Assembly: GCF_000373105.1 (NCBI RefSeq)
Contig: NZ_KB890413.1
Span: 38,790-102,789, forward strand
Direction of reading: 5' to 3'
Source: Neolewinella persica DSM 23188
GTDB taxonomy: Bacteria > Bacteroidota > Bacteroidia > Chitinophagales > Saprospiraceae
Length of the DNA: 64,000 nucleotides
The notes under the pieces were generated by a model. The model was given only the letters and a program-made list of their open reading frames with translations, did no database searches and was not told where the DNA came from. The translations under genes were made by a program, and so were the position numbers. Below are positions 16,471-25,441 of this stretch, piece by piece. The number at the start of each line of letters is the position of its first letter. Within the stretch, counting starts at the first letter, position 1.

Positions 16471-17850
16471 TTACCTGACCAAAACGCCTCCCTTAAACAC
16501 CGCCCTCACTTTCCGCAAAGCAGAAATCTCCGCTTGTGGGTTTCCCTGCACCACCACCAGGTCCGCCAGCAGGCCGGGTTTGATCTGGCCGCGGTCCGCC
16601 AGTTCGAAGACGGCAGCGTTACCCGCGGTGACGGACCGGAGGACGGCCAGGGGCGTCATGCCGTAGTCGACCATCATCTCCAGTTCGCGGGCATTATCTC
16701 CGTGGGGGAAGACGCCGACGTCGCCTCCGGCGGCGATGGTAACGCCGACTTCCAGCGCCAGGGCGAAGGACTTTTGTTTGTTGACGATCCGGTCGGTATC
16801 CGGATCTACGCCCTTTTTCCAGCCCTTGTACTGCTCGATGGCATCACCGGCGGCGAGGGTCGGGCAGAGCGCGACGCCGTGTTTCTTCATCAGTTCGAAG
16901 ACTTCACGGGTACCGCCGTCGCCATGCTCGATGGTGGCGACTCCGGCCATCACCGCGCGGCGCATCCCCTCCGCCGTAGCGGCGTGGGCCACCACCTGCC
17001 GGCCGCTGCTGTTGGCGATCTCCACCACCAGTTCGAGTTCGCGCTGCGTGTAGGTCGGCATGGCCATTTTGTTGGCGCCCCAGCGGTAATCGGCGTAGAC
17101 TTTGATGACGTCGGCGCCCCGTCCAATTTGGTCACGGACAACGCGGGTGAGCTCATCGAGCCCGTCGGCAGTTTCCGCGCCGAGGGGTACCGTTACATGG
17201 TCGGCAAAGCCTTTGGGACCATAACTGCCGGTGGTCACCATGGCTTTTCCGGCCACGATCATGCGTGGCCCCTGGATGACGCCTTTTTCGATGGTTTCCT
17301 TTAACCCGACGTCGACATAGCCGGCACCTTCAGAGCCGAGGTCGCGGACGGTAGTGAAACCAGCACGCACCGTCTTTTCTGCGTGAATTCCTCCCCTGAT
17401 CGCCCTTTCGGCGTAAGACTCTTTGAGTACCTGGTCGTTCCAGTCCGTTTCATTGTAGGGGTGCAACAGCAGGTGGCTGTGGCCTTCGATCATGCCGGGA
17501 AGGAGCGTGCCGTCGGGGTAATCGACCGTAGTACAGCCAGCGGGAACGTCCATGTTTTTCTCGGTGTCAAAAGCAGCGATTTGATCGTTCAGGACGAGGA
17601 CGACCTTCCCCTGTTGGAAGTTTTCGCCATCGAACACCCGGGCTGGGCGGATCAGGGTACAGTCCTGGCCCAGTAAAGGGGTAAGGGAGGAAAGGAATAA
17701 AGGGAGGAGCCAAATGAGTAAGCCCAGTGATGGAAGGACGGGGCCTTTCCTTTCTCCTTTTATTCCTTTTGCCTCTTTTTCGGGGGCGGGGCCGCAGGAT
17801 GCAGGCGAGGTAGGAAGGAGCAAGGAGGGGCGATATTGAAAAGGGAGCAT
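16471..17850 (-). CDS. Exported metal-dependent amidohydrolase, imidazolonepropionase-like
   Basis: 459 residues from ATG 17850. The catalytic part begins at about residue 62. It has HxH at His124 and His126 (GHSHLLLH), later zinc or substrate histidines in VVAHAATAEG and TIEHGDGG, and an Asp in AAGGDVGVFPHG. These are features of the imidazolonepropionase-like/prolidase-like amidohydrolases. A hydrophobic signal segment (LGLLIWLLPLFLSSLTPLLGQ) lies at 42-62, unusually far in. The ~35 residues before it, including PASCGPAPEKEAKG, are encoded by a family A repeat copy at 17784-17803. The natural start may therefore be downstream, at a codon I cannot identify. Substrate unknown; probably periplasmic. 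Confidence 0.8.
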   Translation of the reverse strand: MLPFQYRPSLLLPTSPASCGPAPEKEAKGIKGERKGPVLPSLGLLIWLLPLFLSSLTPLLGQDCTLIRPARVFDGENFQQGKVVLVLNDQIAAFDTEKNMDVPAGCTTVDYPDGTLLPGMIEGHSHLLLHPYNETDWNDQVLKESYAERAIRGGIHAEKTVRAGFTTVRDLGSEGAGYVDVGLKETIEKGVIQGPRMIVAGKAMVTTGSYGPKGFADHVTVPLGAETADGLDELTRVVRDQIGRGADVIKVYADYRWGANKMAMPTYTQRELELVVEIANSSGRQVVAHAATAEGMRRAVMAGVATIEHGDGGTREVFELMKKHGVALCPTLAAGDAIEQYKGWKKGVDPDTDRIVNKQKSFALALEVGVTIAAGGDVGVFPHGDNARELEMMVDYGMTPLAVLRSVTAGNAAVFELADRGQIKPGLLADLVVVQGNPQAEISALRKVRAVFKGGVLVR

Positions 17851-18070
17851 GGGGTTATTTCTGGTTAAGATGACAATTTTTCTCCTAAACCGTCGGACGG
17901 GGGACGCTGCCGTCCGACAAATCCTATTGGCCTGGCGTAGCCGGACAAAAGTTTGTCAGACGGCTTTGGAAAGTAAATCTAATTATAGCCATTTACTCAT
18001 CGGATGAAGGGTGATAAAAAAGCTCCCCCACCCTGCTCCCAAAGCCTTCCCTTGCACCTGCGGCCGCGGC
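17784..18070. repeat. Family A paired element (287 bp) overlapping a gene start
   Basis: Core at 17784-17803 (variant ending GGATGCA) faces TGCACCTGCGGCCGCGGC at 18053-18070. The interior holds a family B palindrome at 17909-17964 and a small perfect hairpin (GTCGGACGG/CCGTCCGAC, about 17892-17918). The left end lies inside the 5' part of the amidohydrolase gene. This element fills most of the 566-base gap up to the DUF1800 gene; in 18071-18416 I see no gene, only presumed promoter sequence. Confidence 0.8.
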
Positions 18071-18416
18071 AAAAATGAATGATGGGATATTAAGAAGGTG
18101 TGAATTAGAGAACATCCGGCAAAAAAATCATCGTTTGGAAGTAGGGTAAATCCAAGATTAAGGATTATTACCACGGAGAGAAGGCCCTTTCAGCCAGCAG
18201 CCGGTTTGCATAAGCAGTGGTCAGTCTTTAAATTTACCAGGCTTTTAAGTAGAAATACTCCCCTTGCCAACGTAAACTAATCCACACGATCGTTATTGGT
18301 CGGACTTCTCCCCCAGTTGTTTTCACTTTGTTCACCTAAGGATCTGCAAAAGAATAACCTCCCAATCTCAACCTGGGGCGTTATTCTTTTACGGACCCTG
18401 ACGCAATCAATGCCTT

Positions 18417-20039
18417 ATGGGAAAATCTTTATTGGCACCAGCCCTTATGGGCCTCGCCCCTTACGCCGGCGAATGGACGGCCACGCAGGCCGCACATCTG
18501 CTCCGACGCACCGGCTTTGGGCTTGTACCCGATGAACTGGAACAACTCACTGGAATGGAGATGGCCGAAGCTGTTGACCTGTTACTGGCGGACCAACCAC
18601 TACCCGATTCCCCAATCAACTACAATTACTTACTGGACCCTAACGTACCGCTGGGTGCACCCTGGAGCGGACAGCCGTTGGTTGCCGGCATTAACGTTAA
18701 CGGGTATCGCGCACAATCATTGCGGTCCTGGATCTTCGACAACATCCGTACAGAACGCCTTTCGGTGCGGGAGCGGATGGCCGAGTTCTGGGCCAACCAC
18801 TTCGCCATCGCGGGCGGTGGTCAACCCCAGGTTCGCCTGGACTACCACATGCTATTGGAAGAATTCGCCATGGGTAATTTCCGCGAATTGATCAAACGTA
18901 TTACCATCGATAAAGCGATGCTGGTATTTCTGAACGGCAATCAGAATTCAGCCAACTCTCCGAATGAGAACTATGCCCGGGAAGTACTCGAACTGTTTAC
19001 CCTCGGCAAAGGACCACAGATCGCCGAAGGCGATTACACCAATTATACGGAAGAAGACGTCCGCGCCCTGGCCCGGGCCCTGACCGGATGGAGAACGCGC
19101 AACCTGTACAACACGGCTCCGGGCACCTTCCCAGAAGCTTACTTCGATGCCCGACGACACGACACCACCGACAAGCAACTCAGCTATCACTTCAACAATG
19201 ACGTGATTACCAACGGTGACGAGGAAGAGTATAAGAACGTAATTGACCGGATCTTCCAGCAACCAGCGGTGGCCCGGTACATTTGTCGAAAGCTGTACCG
19301 CCACTTCGTTTACTACAAAATATCGGAGCAGGAGGAGAGCGAAGTCGTGGAAGCGATGGCCCAAATTCTTGAAGACAACGACTTTGAGATCAAGCCGGTG
19401 CTACGCGCTCTGTTCATGAGTCAGCACTTTTACGATGTCGACAACCAGGGACCGATGATTAAAAACCCGTTCCAATTAGTGGCGGGGCTGATGCGGACCT
19501 TTAACCACGATTACCAAATCGACGATTTTGACCTGGAGCAGGAACGGCGGATGCTCGTTTACTACTATTCCCGTGCGGCGTTGATGGACATGGATTATTT
19601 TGACCCGCCTTCCGTAGCCGGGTGGGAAGCCTACTACCAGGCACCGGGCTATTCCCGCATCTGGATCAACAGCAGCACGCTGCAGGAGCGGACTCGCTTC
19701 ACCCAAACCATGACCAGTGCAAACGGCATCGGCGTTGGCAACGGGGTCCGTGCCAAGTTCGATTACCTCGGATGGATAAAACAAATACCCAGTGCGACCG
19801 ACCCTAATAAACTGATCACGGGTATTATGGAACGGTTGTTGCCCAGGGCCCTGTCTGACGGCCAACTCGCCAACCTGAAAGAGGCCTTGATTCCCGGTTT
19901 GCCAGACTTCGAATGGACGGTGGAATACGGAGACCACATTGCCAACCCCAACGACGATGACCTCGCCGCCAGCGTGGAGGCTAAGCTCCGCGACCTGTTC
20001 CGCGCCTTCTTCAGCCTCGCCGAATTCCAACTCGTTTGA
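18417..20039 (+). CDS. DUF1800 domain protein
   Basis: 540 residues spanning a full DUF1800 domain: EWTATQAAHLLRRTGFG at the start, RMAEFWANHFAI, the motif ENYARELLELFTLG (here NYAREVLELFTLGKG), RALARALTGWR, and the C-terminal RALFMSQHFYDVDN and FDPPSVAGWEAY. A weak hydrophobic N-terminus (MGKSLLAPALMGLAPYAG) gives no clear signal peptide. DUF1800 genes are almost always found beside DUF1501 genes, as here, and the pair is presumed exported and to act together. The reaction is unknown. A very long hairpin begins at the stop codon and separates it from the DUF1501 gene. Confidence 0.88.
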   Translation: MGKSLLAPALMGLAPYAGEWTATQAAHLLRRTGFGLVPDELEQLTGMEMAEAVDLLLADQPLPDSPINYNYLLDPNVPLGAPWSGQPLVAGINVNGYRAQSLRSWIFDNIRTERLSVRERMAEFWANHFAIAGGGQPQVRLDYHMLLEEFAMGNFRELIKRITIDKAMLVFLNGNQNSANSPNENYAREVLELFTLGKGPQIAEGDYTNYTEEDVRALARALTGWRTRNLYNTAPGTFPEAYFDARRHDTTDKQLSYHFNNDVITNGDEEEYKNVIDRIFQQPAVARYICRKLYRHFVYYKISEQEESEVVEAMAQILEDNDFEIKPVLRALFMSQHFYDVDNQGPMIKNPFQLVAGLMRTFNHDYQIDDFDLEQERRMLVYYYSRAALMDMDYFDPPSVAGWEAYYQAPGYSRIWINSSTLQERTRFTQTMTSANGIGVGNGVRAKFDYLGWIKQIPSATDPNKLITGIMERLLPRALSDGQLANLKEALIPGLPDFEWTVEYGDHIANPNDDDLAASVEAKLRDLFRAFFSLAEFQLV

Positions 20040-20200
20040 GAGGTTGTTTGCGGTTTTACTTCCGACCTGCGAACGGCCAATTTGAGCATGCTCTTCCTTC
20101 AGGAAATGAACAAATAACCCGTTATATATCCATTTCCTAAACTCGATCATGCTCAAATTATCTCGTTCTCGGTCAGGAACTAAAACCGCAAACAACCTCT
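20039..20200. repeat. 162-bp near-palindromic hairpin between DUF1800 and DUF1501 genes
   Basis: The outer arms 20039-20058 and 20181-20200 are perfect complements over 20 bp, starting at the last base of the DUF1800 stop codon. Further complementary blocks are 20079-20090 with 20148-20159 (AATTTGAGCATG) and 20101-20108 with 20131-20138 (AGGAAATG). The loop is about 22 bases. In between are imperfectly paired stretches. It could be a terminator/attenuator, an RNA-processing hairpin, or a small inverted-repeat mobile element. Confidence 0.85.
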
Positions 20201-20253
20201 ACTCATCTACCCTCGCGGGAGCTTGCCTCCCGGGAAGGTGCAATTCATAAAAA

Positions 20254-21798
20254 ATGAATCGCCGTAATTTCCTTCGCACGGGTGGTGCTTTAAGCCTCCC
20301 TTTAATTGCCAGTAACCCCCTGAGTGCCCACTTGGCACGAACGTTGCGTACGATGGTTAACCCGGACTCCGACCGCGTGCTCGTCCTCGTTCAACTCAAT
20401 GGTGGCAACGACGGCCTGAGTACGCTCGTCCCCATCGATCAGTTCGACAATCTGATGCGGGTGCGCCAGAACCTCATGATCCCACAAAGAAGCCTGCTTG
20501 GGATCGACAACAACCTTGCTTTTCACCCCTCGGCGGCAGGAATGCACCAGTTGTATCAGGACGGAAAGATGACCGCCATTCAAGGTGTTGCTTACCCGGA
20601 CCAGAACCGGTCTCACTTTCGATCCACCGACATCTGGACGTCAGGCTCCGAAGCTACGGAGGTGGTGACCAGCGGTTGGTTAGGCCGCAACTATGAAGCA
20701 AATTTCCCTGACTTCCCCAACGGCTTCCCCAACGAAGAGCGTCCTCATCCCTTTGCGATCGCCATCGGCAATCAAGTCAGCCAAACCTGCCAGGGGATCG
20801 GTGCCAACTACAGTATGGCCATCACCGACCCTTTCAATTTGCTGACCCTGGCCGGGGGTGATGACACCCCTTTGCCCCAGGATCCTTACGGTGACGAACT
20901 CGGCTTTTTACGTACCAGCATCGTCCAGGCCAACGCCTATGGCGAAGTGGTCCAGGAACTGGCTGAGTCAGGACAGAGCCTGGTCGACTACCCGGCCAAT
21001 CGCTTTGCTGCACAACTAAAAAACGTTGCCTATATGATTAGCGGCGGGTTACAGACCAGTGTCTACATCGTCAACCTTGGTGGCTTTGATACCCACGCCA
21101 ACCAGGTAGTTGTCGGAGATCCGACCACTGGCACCTATGCTAACCTGATGCAAACGCTGGGAGAATCCCTGGCAGCCTTCCAAAGCGACCTGGAGGCGCA
21201 GGGGCTGGAAAAACGCGTCCTGTCCATGACCTTCTCCGAGTTTGGCCGGCGGATTCGTTCCAACGACGGATTCGGATCTGACCACGGCACAGCTGCGCCA
21301 CTGTTCCTGATGGGCAGTTGCGTGAAGGCCGGCGTGTTGGGTGAAAACGCGGAGATCGGCGAAGAAGTAGACAACAACGAAGGTGTTGGACTACAATACG
21401 ACTTCCGCGACATCTACGGTACGGTCTTCGAAGAATGGTTCGAACTGGAGCCTGATCAGGTAAGAACGGTGCTTGGCCACGACTACATTCACCTGCCGAT
21501 CATTGAGGGCTGTAACAGTACGAGCACCAACGATGAGGCCATCAAAGATTTACAGGTTAAGCTTTGGCCCAACCCTACGGCGAATGTGGCCCGCATCAGC
21601 TTCAGCATCGATGCCGGGCGCGCAGAACTCAGCCTTAGTGACGTCTCCGGACGCTTACTGCAGACGGTATTCAGCAGGACGCTGTCTGGCGGGGAACACC
21701 AGTTCGAACTCGACCTGAGCAGGTACCCGAGTGGTATTTATCTGGTACGGCTGCAGGCGGGTGCTTCGGTGGCCAGCCGGCGGTTGGTGAAGGTCTAG
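20254..21798 (+). CDS. DUF1501 domain protein with T9SS type A sorting domain
   Basis: 514 residues. The start MNRRNFLRTGGALSLPLIAS is a Tat-like or Sec signal. The DUF1501 core is clear: DRVLVLVQLNGGNDGLSTLVP (39-59), FHPSAAGMHQLY, VAYPDQNRSHFRSTDIW, VYIVNLGGFDTHANQ, TFSEFGRRIRSNDGFGSDHGTAAPLFLMG. This is an alkaline phosphatase/sulfatase-like fold of unknown reaction. The last ~75 residues (LWPNPTANVA, LSDVSGRLL, GIYLVRLQAG) are a T9SS sorting domain, placing the protein on the cell surface. It is the usual partner of the DUF1800 protein encoded upstream. Confidence 0.9.
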   Translation: MNRRNFLRTGGALSLPLIASNPLSAHLARTLRTMVNPDSDRVLVLVQLNGGNDGLSTLVPIDQFDNLMRVRQNLMIPQRSLLGIDNNLAFHPSAAGMHQLYQDGKMTAIQGVAYPDQNRSHFRSTDIWTSGSEATEVVTSGWLGRNYEANFPDFPNGFPNEERPHPFAIAIGNQVSQTCQGIGANYSMAITDPFNLLTLAGGDDTPLPQDPYGDELGFLRTSIVQANAYGEVVQELAESGQSLVDYPANRFAAQLKNVAYMISGGLQTSVYIVNLGGFDTHANQVVVGDPTTGTYANLMQTLGESLAAFQSDLEAQGLEKRVLSMTFSEFGRRIRSNDGFGSDHGTAAPLFLMGSCVKAGVLGENAEIGEEVDNNEGVGLQYDFRDIYGTVFEEWFELEPDQVRTVLGHDYIHLPIIEGCNSTSTNDEAIKDLQVKLWPNPTANVARISFSIDAGRAELSLSDVSGRLLQTVFSRTLSGGEHQFELDLSRYPSGIYLVRLQAGASVASRRLVKV

Positions 21799-21888
21799 TT
21801 GTCGGGTTATCCGGTTGTCGGTTGTCCTGAGGGGCTCCTGACAGGAGCGAGCACCTTCTTTTAGCCCTTTCATTTGATTTAAGAATAA

Positions 21889-21997
21889 GGGCGCGGTCGC
21901 GGGTGCACTGGAAGGTAGAAAGGAGCAGGGCCTCGACTTCTAGTGGCCCCCTAAACCCTGCTTCCACAATCCTTTGCAAAGCACCTGCGGCCGCGCC
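21889..21997. repeat. Family A paired element (109 bp)
   Basis: Core at 21889-21907 (GGGCGCGGTCGCGGGTGCA) faces GCACCTGCGGCCGCGCC at 21981-21997. It is the shortest pair in the window and shows the purine-rich inner extension on both sides (GGAAGG...AAAGGAGCA). It occupies the middle of the 338-base gap between the DUF1501 and propeller genes. The flanks hold a short TTGTCGGG array (21798-21825) and presumed promoter sequence. Confidence 0.8.
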
Positions 21998-22136
21998 TAA
22001 AAGACGCTTAAAACAGCCCTAAATGCTCAACCGGAGGATCGCTGCGGTTGATTGACAAGTCTTTACAATGATTTACGTTTGAGATACCCGTATCACTAGT
22101 AGCAGGTGATAGATTCGTGGACAAACAGACCATTCC

Positions 22137-23222
22137 ATGAATAGCCCAGCCAAAACTTTGTCTCTAGCGTTGTTTGTCGTCGGTTTGTCCTGCGGGCAAA
22201 CGACAACTCCTCCACCAACAGAAACTGCTACCTCTCCTGCTGCGACCTCAACTTCTCCTGACCGGGTCGGCAATTACGTCGTCGAAATATACGAGGATAA
22301 AGCTGGCATACTTTGGATTGGCACCTTGGGTAAAGGTGTTGCACGCTACGACGGTCAATCGTTGACGTATCTAACCACCGAGGACGGACTTGTCGGGAAC
22401 GGCGTCGTTGAAATTGTGGAGGACAAAGCCGGGAATTTATGGTTCGGCACCCAGGATGGTTTATCGAAATACGACGGCGAGCAATTCACCAATTTCACGG
22501 AAGCAGATGGCCTGATACATTTCAGGGTGTCAAATTTATTACTGGATTCAAAGGGAACCCTTTGGATTGGTACCTGGGGTGGCATCAGCCGCTTTGATGG
22601 AGAGACCTTTACGGACTTCCCTTTACCCAAGCCCGAGGTTAACTTATTGAGTTACCAGACTACGATGGATTGGGTAACCGCCATTGAGGAGGATACAGAT
22701 GGTAATATCTGGATCAGTAGAGATGGCTACGGCCTCACTAAATACGACGGGGAAGGTTTCACCCATTTCACTAAGCAGGATGGCCTGCACTCCAATAACG
22801 TAACCGATCTAAAGCAAGACCGAAACGGTGACATCTGGATCAGTAGTCGCGTAGCCGAAATGGACCACCCCGATGCGGAGTCCAGAAAAGGGCCAGGTGG
22901 TTTAAACCGCCTGTCTAATGGTAAGGTCACCGGTTTCCCGAAGGTGCCGGGACTGAGCAGGAACAACGTTTACTTCGTCGGCAAAGACTCATCTGAGAAT
23001 TTGTGGTTTCCAGCCATGGGTAATGGTGTTTACCGTTATGACGGGAAGGCATTCAAGCTTTTTGACAAGGTGGACCGGGAGGTACCAAAGGCCACCCTGG
23101 CCGTACAATCGATGCTACTGGATAGTAAGGGCAGGCACTGGTTTGGTGTTTCGGGCGGGCTGTACCAGCTGGAGGGGGATGTTTTTGTTTATGTGGAGCG
23201 GGAGGGGCCTTGGGGGTATTGA
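22137..23222 (+). CDS. Two-component-regulator beta-propeller lipoprotein
   Basis: 361 residues. A lipoprotein signal (MNSPAKTLSLALFVVGLSCG) is followed by about seven repeats of the regulator-propeller (Reg_prop) type. Each carries the pattern DKAGNLWFGTQDGLSKYDGE.FTNFT, with iterations ILWIGT, NLWFGT, TLWIGT, NIWIS, DIWIS, NLWFP and HWFG. This is the sensor propeller found in hybrid two-component systems, but here it stands alone, without a membrane helix, kinase or regulator domain. It may be a surface binding protein or a detached sensor. It is a single gene. Its 3' side abuts the remnant at 23242 on the other strand. Confidence 0.85.
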   Translation: MNSPAKTLSLALFVVGLSCGQTTTPPPTETATSPAATSTSPDRVGNYVVEIYEDKAGILWIGTLGKGVARYDGQSLTYLTTEDGLVGNGVVEIVEDKAGNLWFGTQDGLSKYDGEQFTNFTEADGLIHFRVSNLLLDSKGTLWIGTWGGISRFDGETFTDFPLPKPEVNLLSYQTTMDWVTAIEEDTDGNIWISRDGYGLTKYDGEGFTHFTKQDGLHSNNVTDLKQDRNGDIWISSRVAEMDHPDAESRKGPGGLNRLSNGKVTGFPKVPGLSRNNVYFVGKDSSENLWFPAMGNGVYRYDGKAFKLFDKVDREVPKATLAVQSMLLDSKGRHWFGVSGGLYQLEGDVFVYVEREGPWGY

Positions 23223-23241
23223 ACTTGCCAATTTGACAACC

Positions 23242-23427
23242 TTATTCCTCCAAATCTTCCAATACCGTTCTGAAACCAGCGAGTGCAGCCTCCAGCCCAT
23301 CAATAATCTCTCCGGCCAGTACGTCTGGCTCCGGCAGGTTTTCCAAGTCGGTAAAGCTTTCGTCGCGAAGCAAGAAGGTATCCCGGTTGGTTTTATCATT
23401 ATGCACACGGCCTTTTGTATAACGCAT
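23242..23427 (-). pseudogene. Possible remnant of a type I restriction methylase C-terminus
   Basis: A 61-residue frame whose second half (TFLLRDESFTDLENLPEPDVLAGEIIDGLEAAL) resembles the C-terminal end of type I restriction-modification M subunits, where the pattern DESLEDSANLPDPDVLAAEI is common. The rest of the several-hundred-residue methylase is missing, so this would be a decayed fragment. There is no specificity or R subunit nearby. The resemblance is from memory of the family and has not been tested. Confidence 0.4.
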
Positions 23428-23512
23428 AGGATGAAAAATCCAGCCTTTACATTGCTGGAATTTGATAGCCGGAAAATTTCAAGGTCCGTCCGCTTATCAA
23501 TATCTTACACAA

Positions 23513-25063
23513 ATGAGAACATCAAGAATAGCAAATACCGCCCTATACCTCCTCCTAAGCCTATCCGCCTGCACCCCAGAACCAACCCTTGACATCCTCA
23601 TCATCGGCGGAATGGTCTATGACGGCACGGATCAACCCGCCCGACAAGTGGACATTGGCATACGAGCAGACACCATTGCGTTTATTGGGGATGCCAGCGA
23701 AACCGAGCACGTAGCTGCGCGGACCGTCGAGGCAGCAGGTTATTCCGTAACGCCTGGTTTTATTGATCCGCATACCCACGCGATGAAGGACTTGTCGGAC
23801 AGCGTCAGGCATCAGAACCTCAATTACCTTTTGCAGGGGGTGACTACCGTAGTAACGGGTAGTGATGGCGGCAGTGACAACTTTATTGGAGATCGCCTGA
23901 CGCATTGGCAAAATAATGGAATAGGGACCAATGCGGCGATTATGGTAGGCCACCGGAACATCCGCCAGCTAGTTATGGGTATGCGTGAAGAAGCTCCAAC
24001 GGCAGAAGAAATGACGAACATGAAAGCGATGGTCCGGCGCGGAATGGAAGAAGGTGCCCTGGGGCTTTCCAGTGGGTTGTACTATTCGCCGGCCAGCTTT
24101 TCCAGCACGGAAGAAGTAATTGAGCTGGCCAAAGTAAGCGCTGAGTTTGGGGGCTTATATGACGCCCATATTCGGGATGAGAGCACCTATAATATTGGCT
24201 TATTAGCGGCAATAAAGGAATCCATTGAAATTGCTGAAAAAGCGAATATTACCGCCAATATTTCACATATAAAATGCTTAGGGATTGACGTGTGGGGCAT
24301 GAGTAGTGCGATCATCGACACCATTGAGGCGGCACGATCCCGGGGGTTACGCATTACGGCAGATCAATATCCTTTCCGGGCATCGGGCACACACCTCGGC
24401 GCTGCGCTATTGCCCAAATGGGTCTTTGCAGACATCGATGATTATACGCCTCGTTTGGTAGATTCCGTTTTGCTGCCTCAGATACAGGCGGCTGTAGCCG
24501 AGAACATCAGACGCCGCGGTGGTGCAGAATCTTTACTTCTTGTTTTGTCAGAATTGCCCAACCTGGAAGGCAGAACGCTGGCGGAAGTAGCCGAAGAATG
24601 GCAACTGTCTGATGTAGAAGCTGCCATAAAAATTATCGCTAATGGCGATGCGGCGATTGCTTCCTTTAACATGAACGAGGAGGATGTATTTCGTTTCATG
24701 CGACAAGACTGGGTAATGACCAGCTCTGATGGCACGACTGCCCATCCGCGTAAGTTTGCCTCTTTCCCAAAGAAGATCAGAGAATATGTGCTGGATAAAG
24801 AAGTCCTTCCGCTGGCAGACATGGTCAGGAAAAGTACGGGCCTGACCGCCGAGGTTTTCGGGATACCTAAACGTGGCAAGTTGCAGGTGGGCAACTATGC
24901 CGATGTATTGGTTTTTAAGCCGGAAGAATTGCGGGATAATGCTTCTTATGCTGAACCTGCGCTATTGAGTTCGGGGATGTGGTACATCGTTTTGAACGGG
25001 GAAGTGGCGGTGGCTAAGGGGGAAGTTCAGGAGGGGTTGTTTGGACGGGTAGTACGGCGGTAG
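23513..25063 (+). CDS. N-acyl-D-amino-acid deacylase-like amidohydrolase, lipoprotein
   Basis: 516 residues from ATG 23513; an in-frame TTG at 23462 is rejected because the lipoprotein signal (MRTSRIANTALYLLLSLSAC) starts at 23513. The catalytic domain is the D-aminoacylase/dihydroorotase type: ILIIGGMVYDGT at the start, GFIDPHTHAMKD with His87 and His89, EEGALGLSSGLYYSPASFSS, YDAHIRDES, NISHIKCLG, and SSDGTTAHPR with the catalytic Asp. The C-terminus LQVGNYADVLVFKPEEL is typical. It would hydrolyse N-acyl-D-amino acids or D-amino dipeptides. The lipid anchor suggests a periplasmic role, perhaps in peptidoglycan or peptide salvage. Single gene. Confidence 0.85.
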   Translation: MRTSRIANTALYLLLSLSACTPEPTLDILIIGGMVYDGTDQPARQVDIGIRADTIAFIGDASETEHVAARTVEAAGYSVTPGFIDPHTHAMKDLSDSVRHQNLNYLLQGVTTVVTGSDGGSDNFIGDRLTHWQNNGIGTNAAIMVGHRNIRQLVMGMREEAPTAEEMTNMKAMVRRGMEEGALGLSSGLYYSPASFSSTEEVIELAKVSAEFGGLYDAHIRDESTYNIGLLAAIKESIEIAEKANITANISHIKCLGIDVWGMSSAIIDTIEAARSRGLRITADQYPFRASGTHLGAALLPKWVFADIDDYTPRLVDSVLLPQIQAAVAENIRRRGGAESLLLVLSELPNLEGRTLAEVAEEWQLSDVEAAIKIIANGDAAIASFNMNEEDVFRFMRQDWVMTSSDGTTAHPRKFASFPKKIREYVLDKEVLPLADMVRKSTGLTAEVFGIPKRGKLQVGNYADVLVFKPEELRDNASYAEPALLSSGMWYIVLNGEVAVAKGEVQEGLFGRVVRR

Positions 25064-25170
25064 CCAGAATAGGAAAGTCGTATTACCAGGTTACGGGTGA
25101 TGATCGACTGCCTTATCTGGGTTAATTGATTTTAATGGAATGAAACAGCCCGATGATAGGCGTGGCAGAG

Positions 25171-25238
25171 GCTGCTAAAGCAGCTAATTGTTCTCACAGA
25201 AGGCAGCTCAGCGGGAGGCACGGAGTACGCACAGAGTT
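25171..25238. repeat. Family D repeat, copy 1
   Basis: GCTGCTAAAGCAGC hairpin followed by TTCTCACAGAAGGCAGCTCAGC and GGAGGCACGGAG...CACAGAG. Related copies are at 28085-28140 and 31101-31149. Copy 1 lies just beyond the 3' end of the kynurenine cluster, the others in its spacers. The 25064-25441 gap holds this repeat and the family A copies below; nothing else is recognised. Confidence 0.65.
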
Positions 25239-25366
25239 GCCGTTATTGGCGTGCAAAATGACTTTCTGTAGCTGCAATTATCGCGACTTATAGTCTGGTT
25301 AATGATACTGGCGCTACAAGTTGATCAACTACGACAAGCCTAGAATACCTATCAATAACCTTTCAT

Positions 25367-25420
25367 TGCACCTGCGTTCGCGCCTAATTAGTAGCACTTT
25401 AGGGCGCGGCCGCAGGTGCA
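25367..25420. repeat. Two family A cores, back to back
   Basis: TGCACCTGCGTTCGCGCC at 25367-25384 is followed 17 bases later by the consensus core at 25402-25420. The order is opposite to the usual pairs: here the GC-rich ends point at each other. This may be the junction between two adjacent elements. It sits just beyond the stop of the last kynurenine-cluster gene. Confidence 0.75.
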
Positions 25421-25441
25421 ACAACCGTTTTTGAAGCAAGG

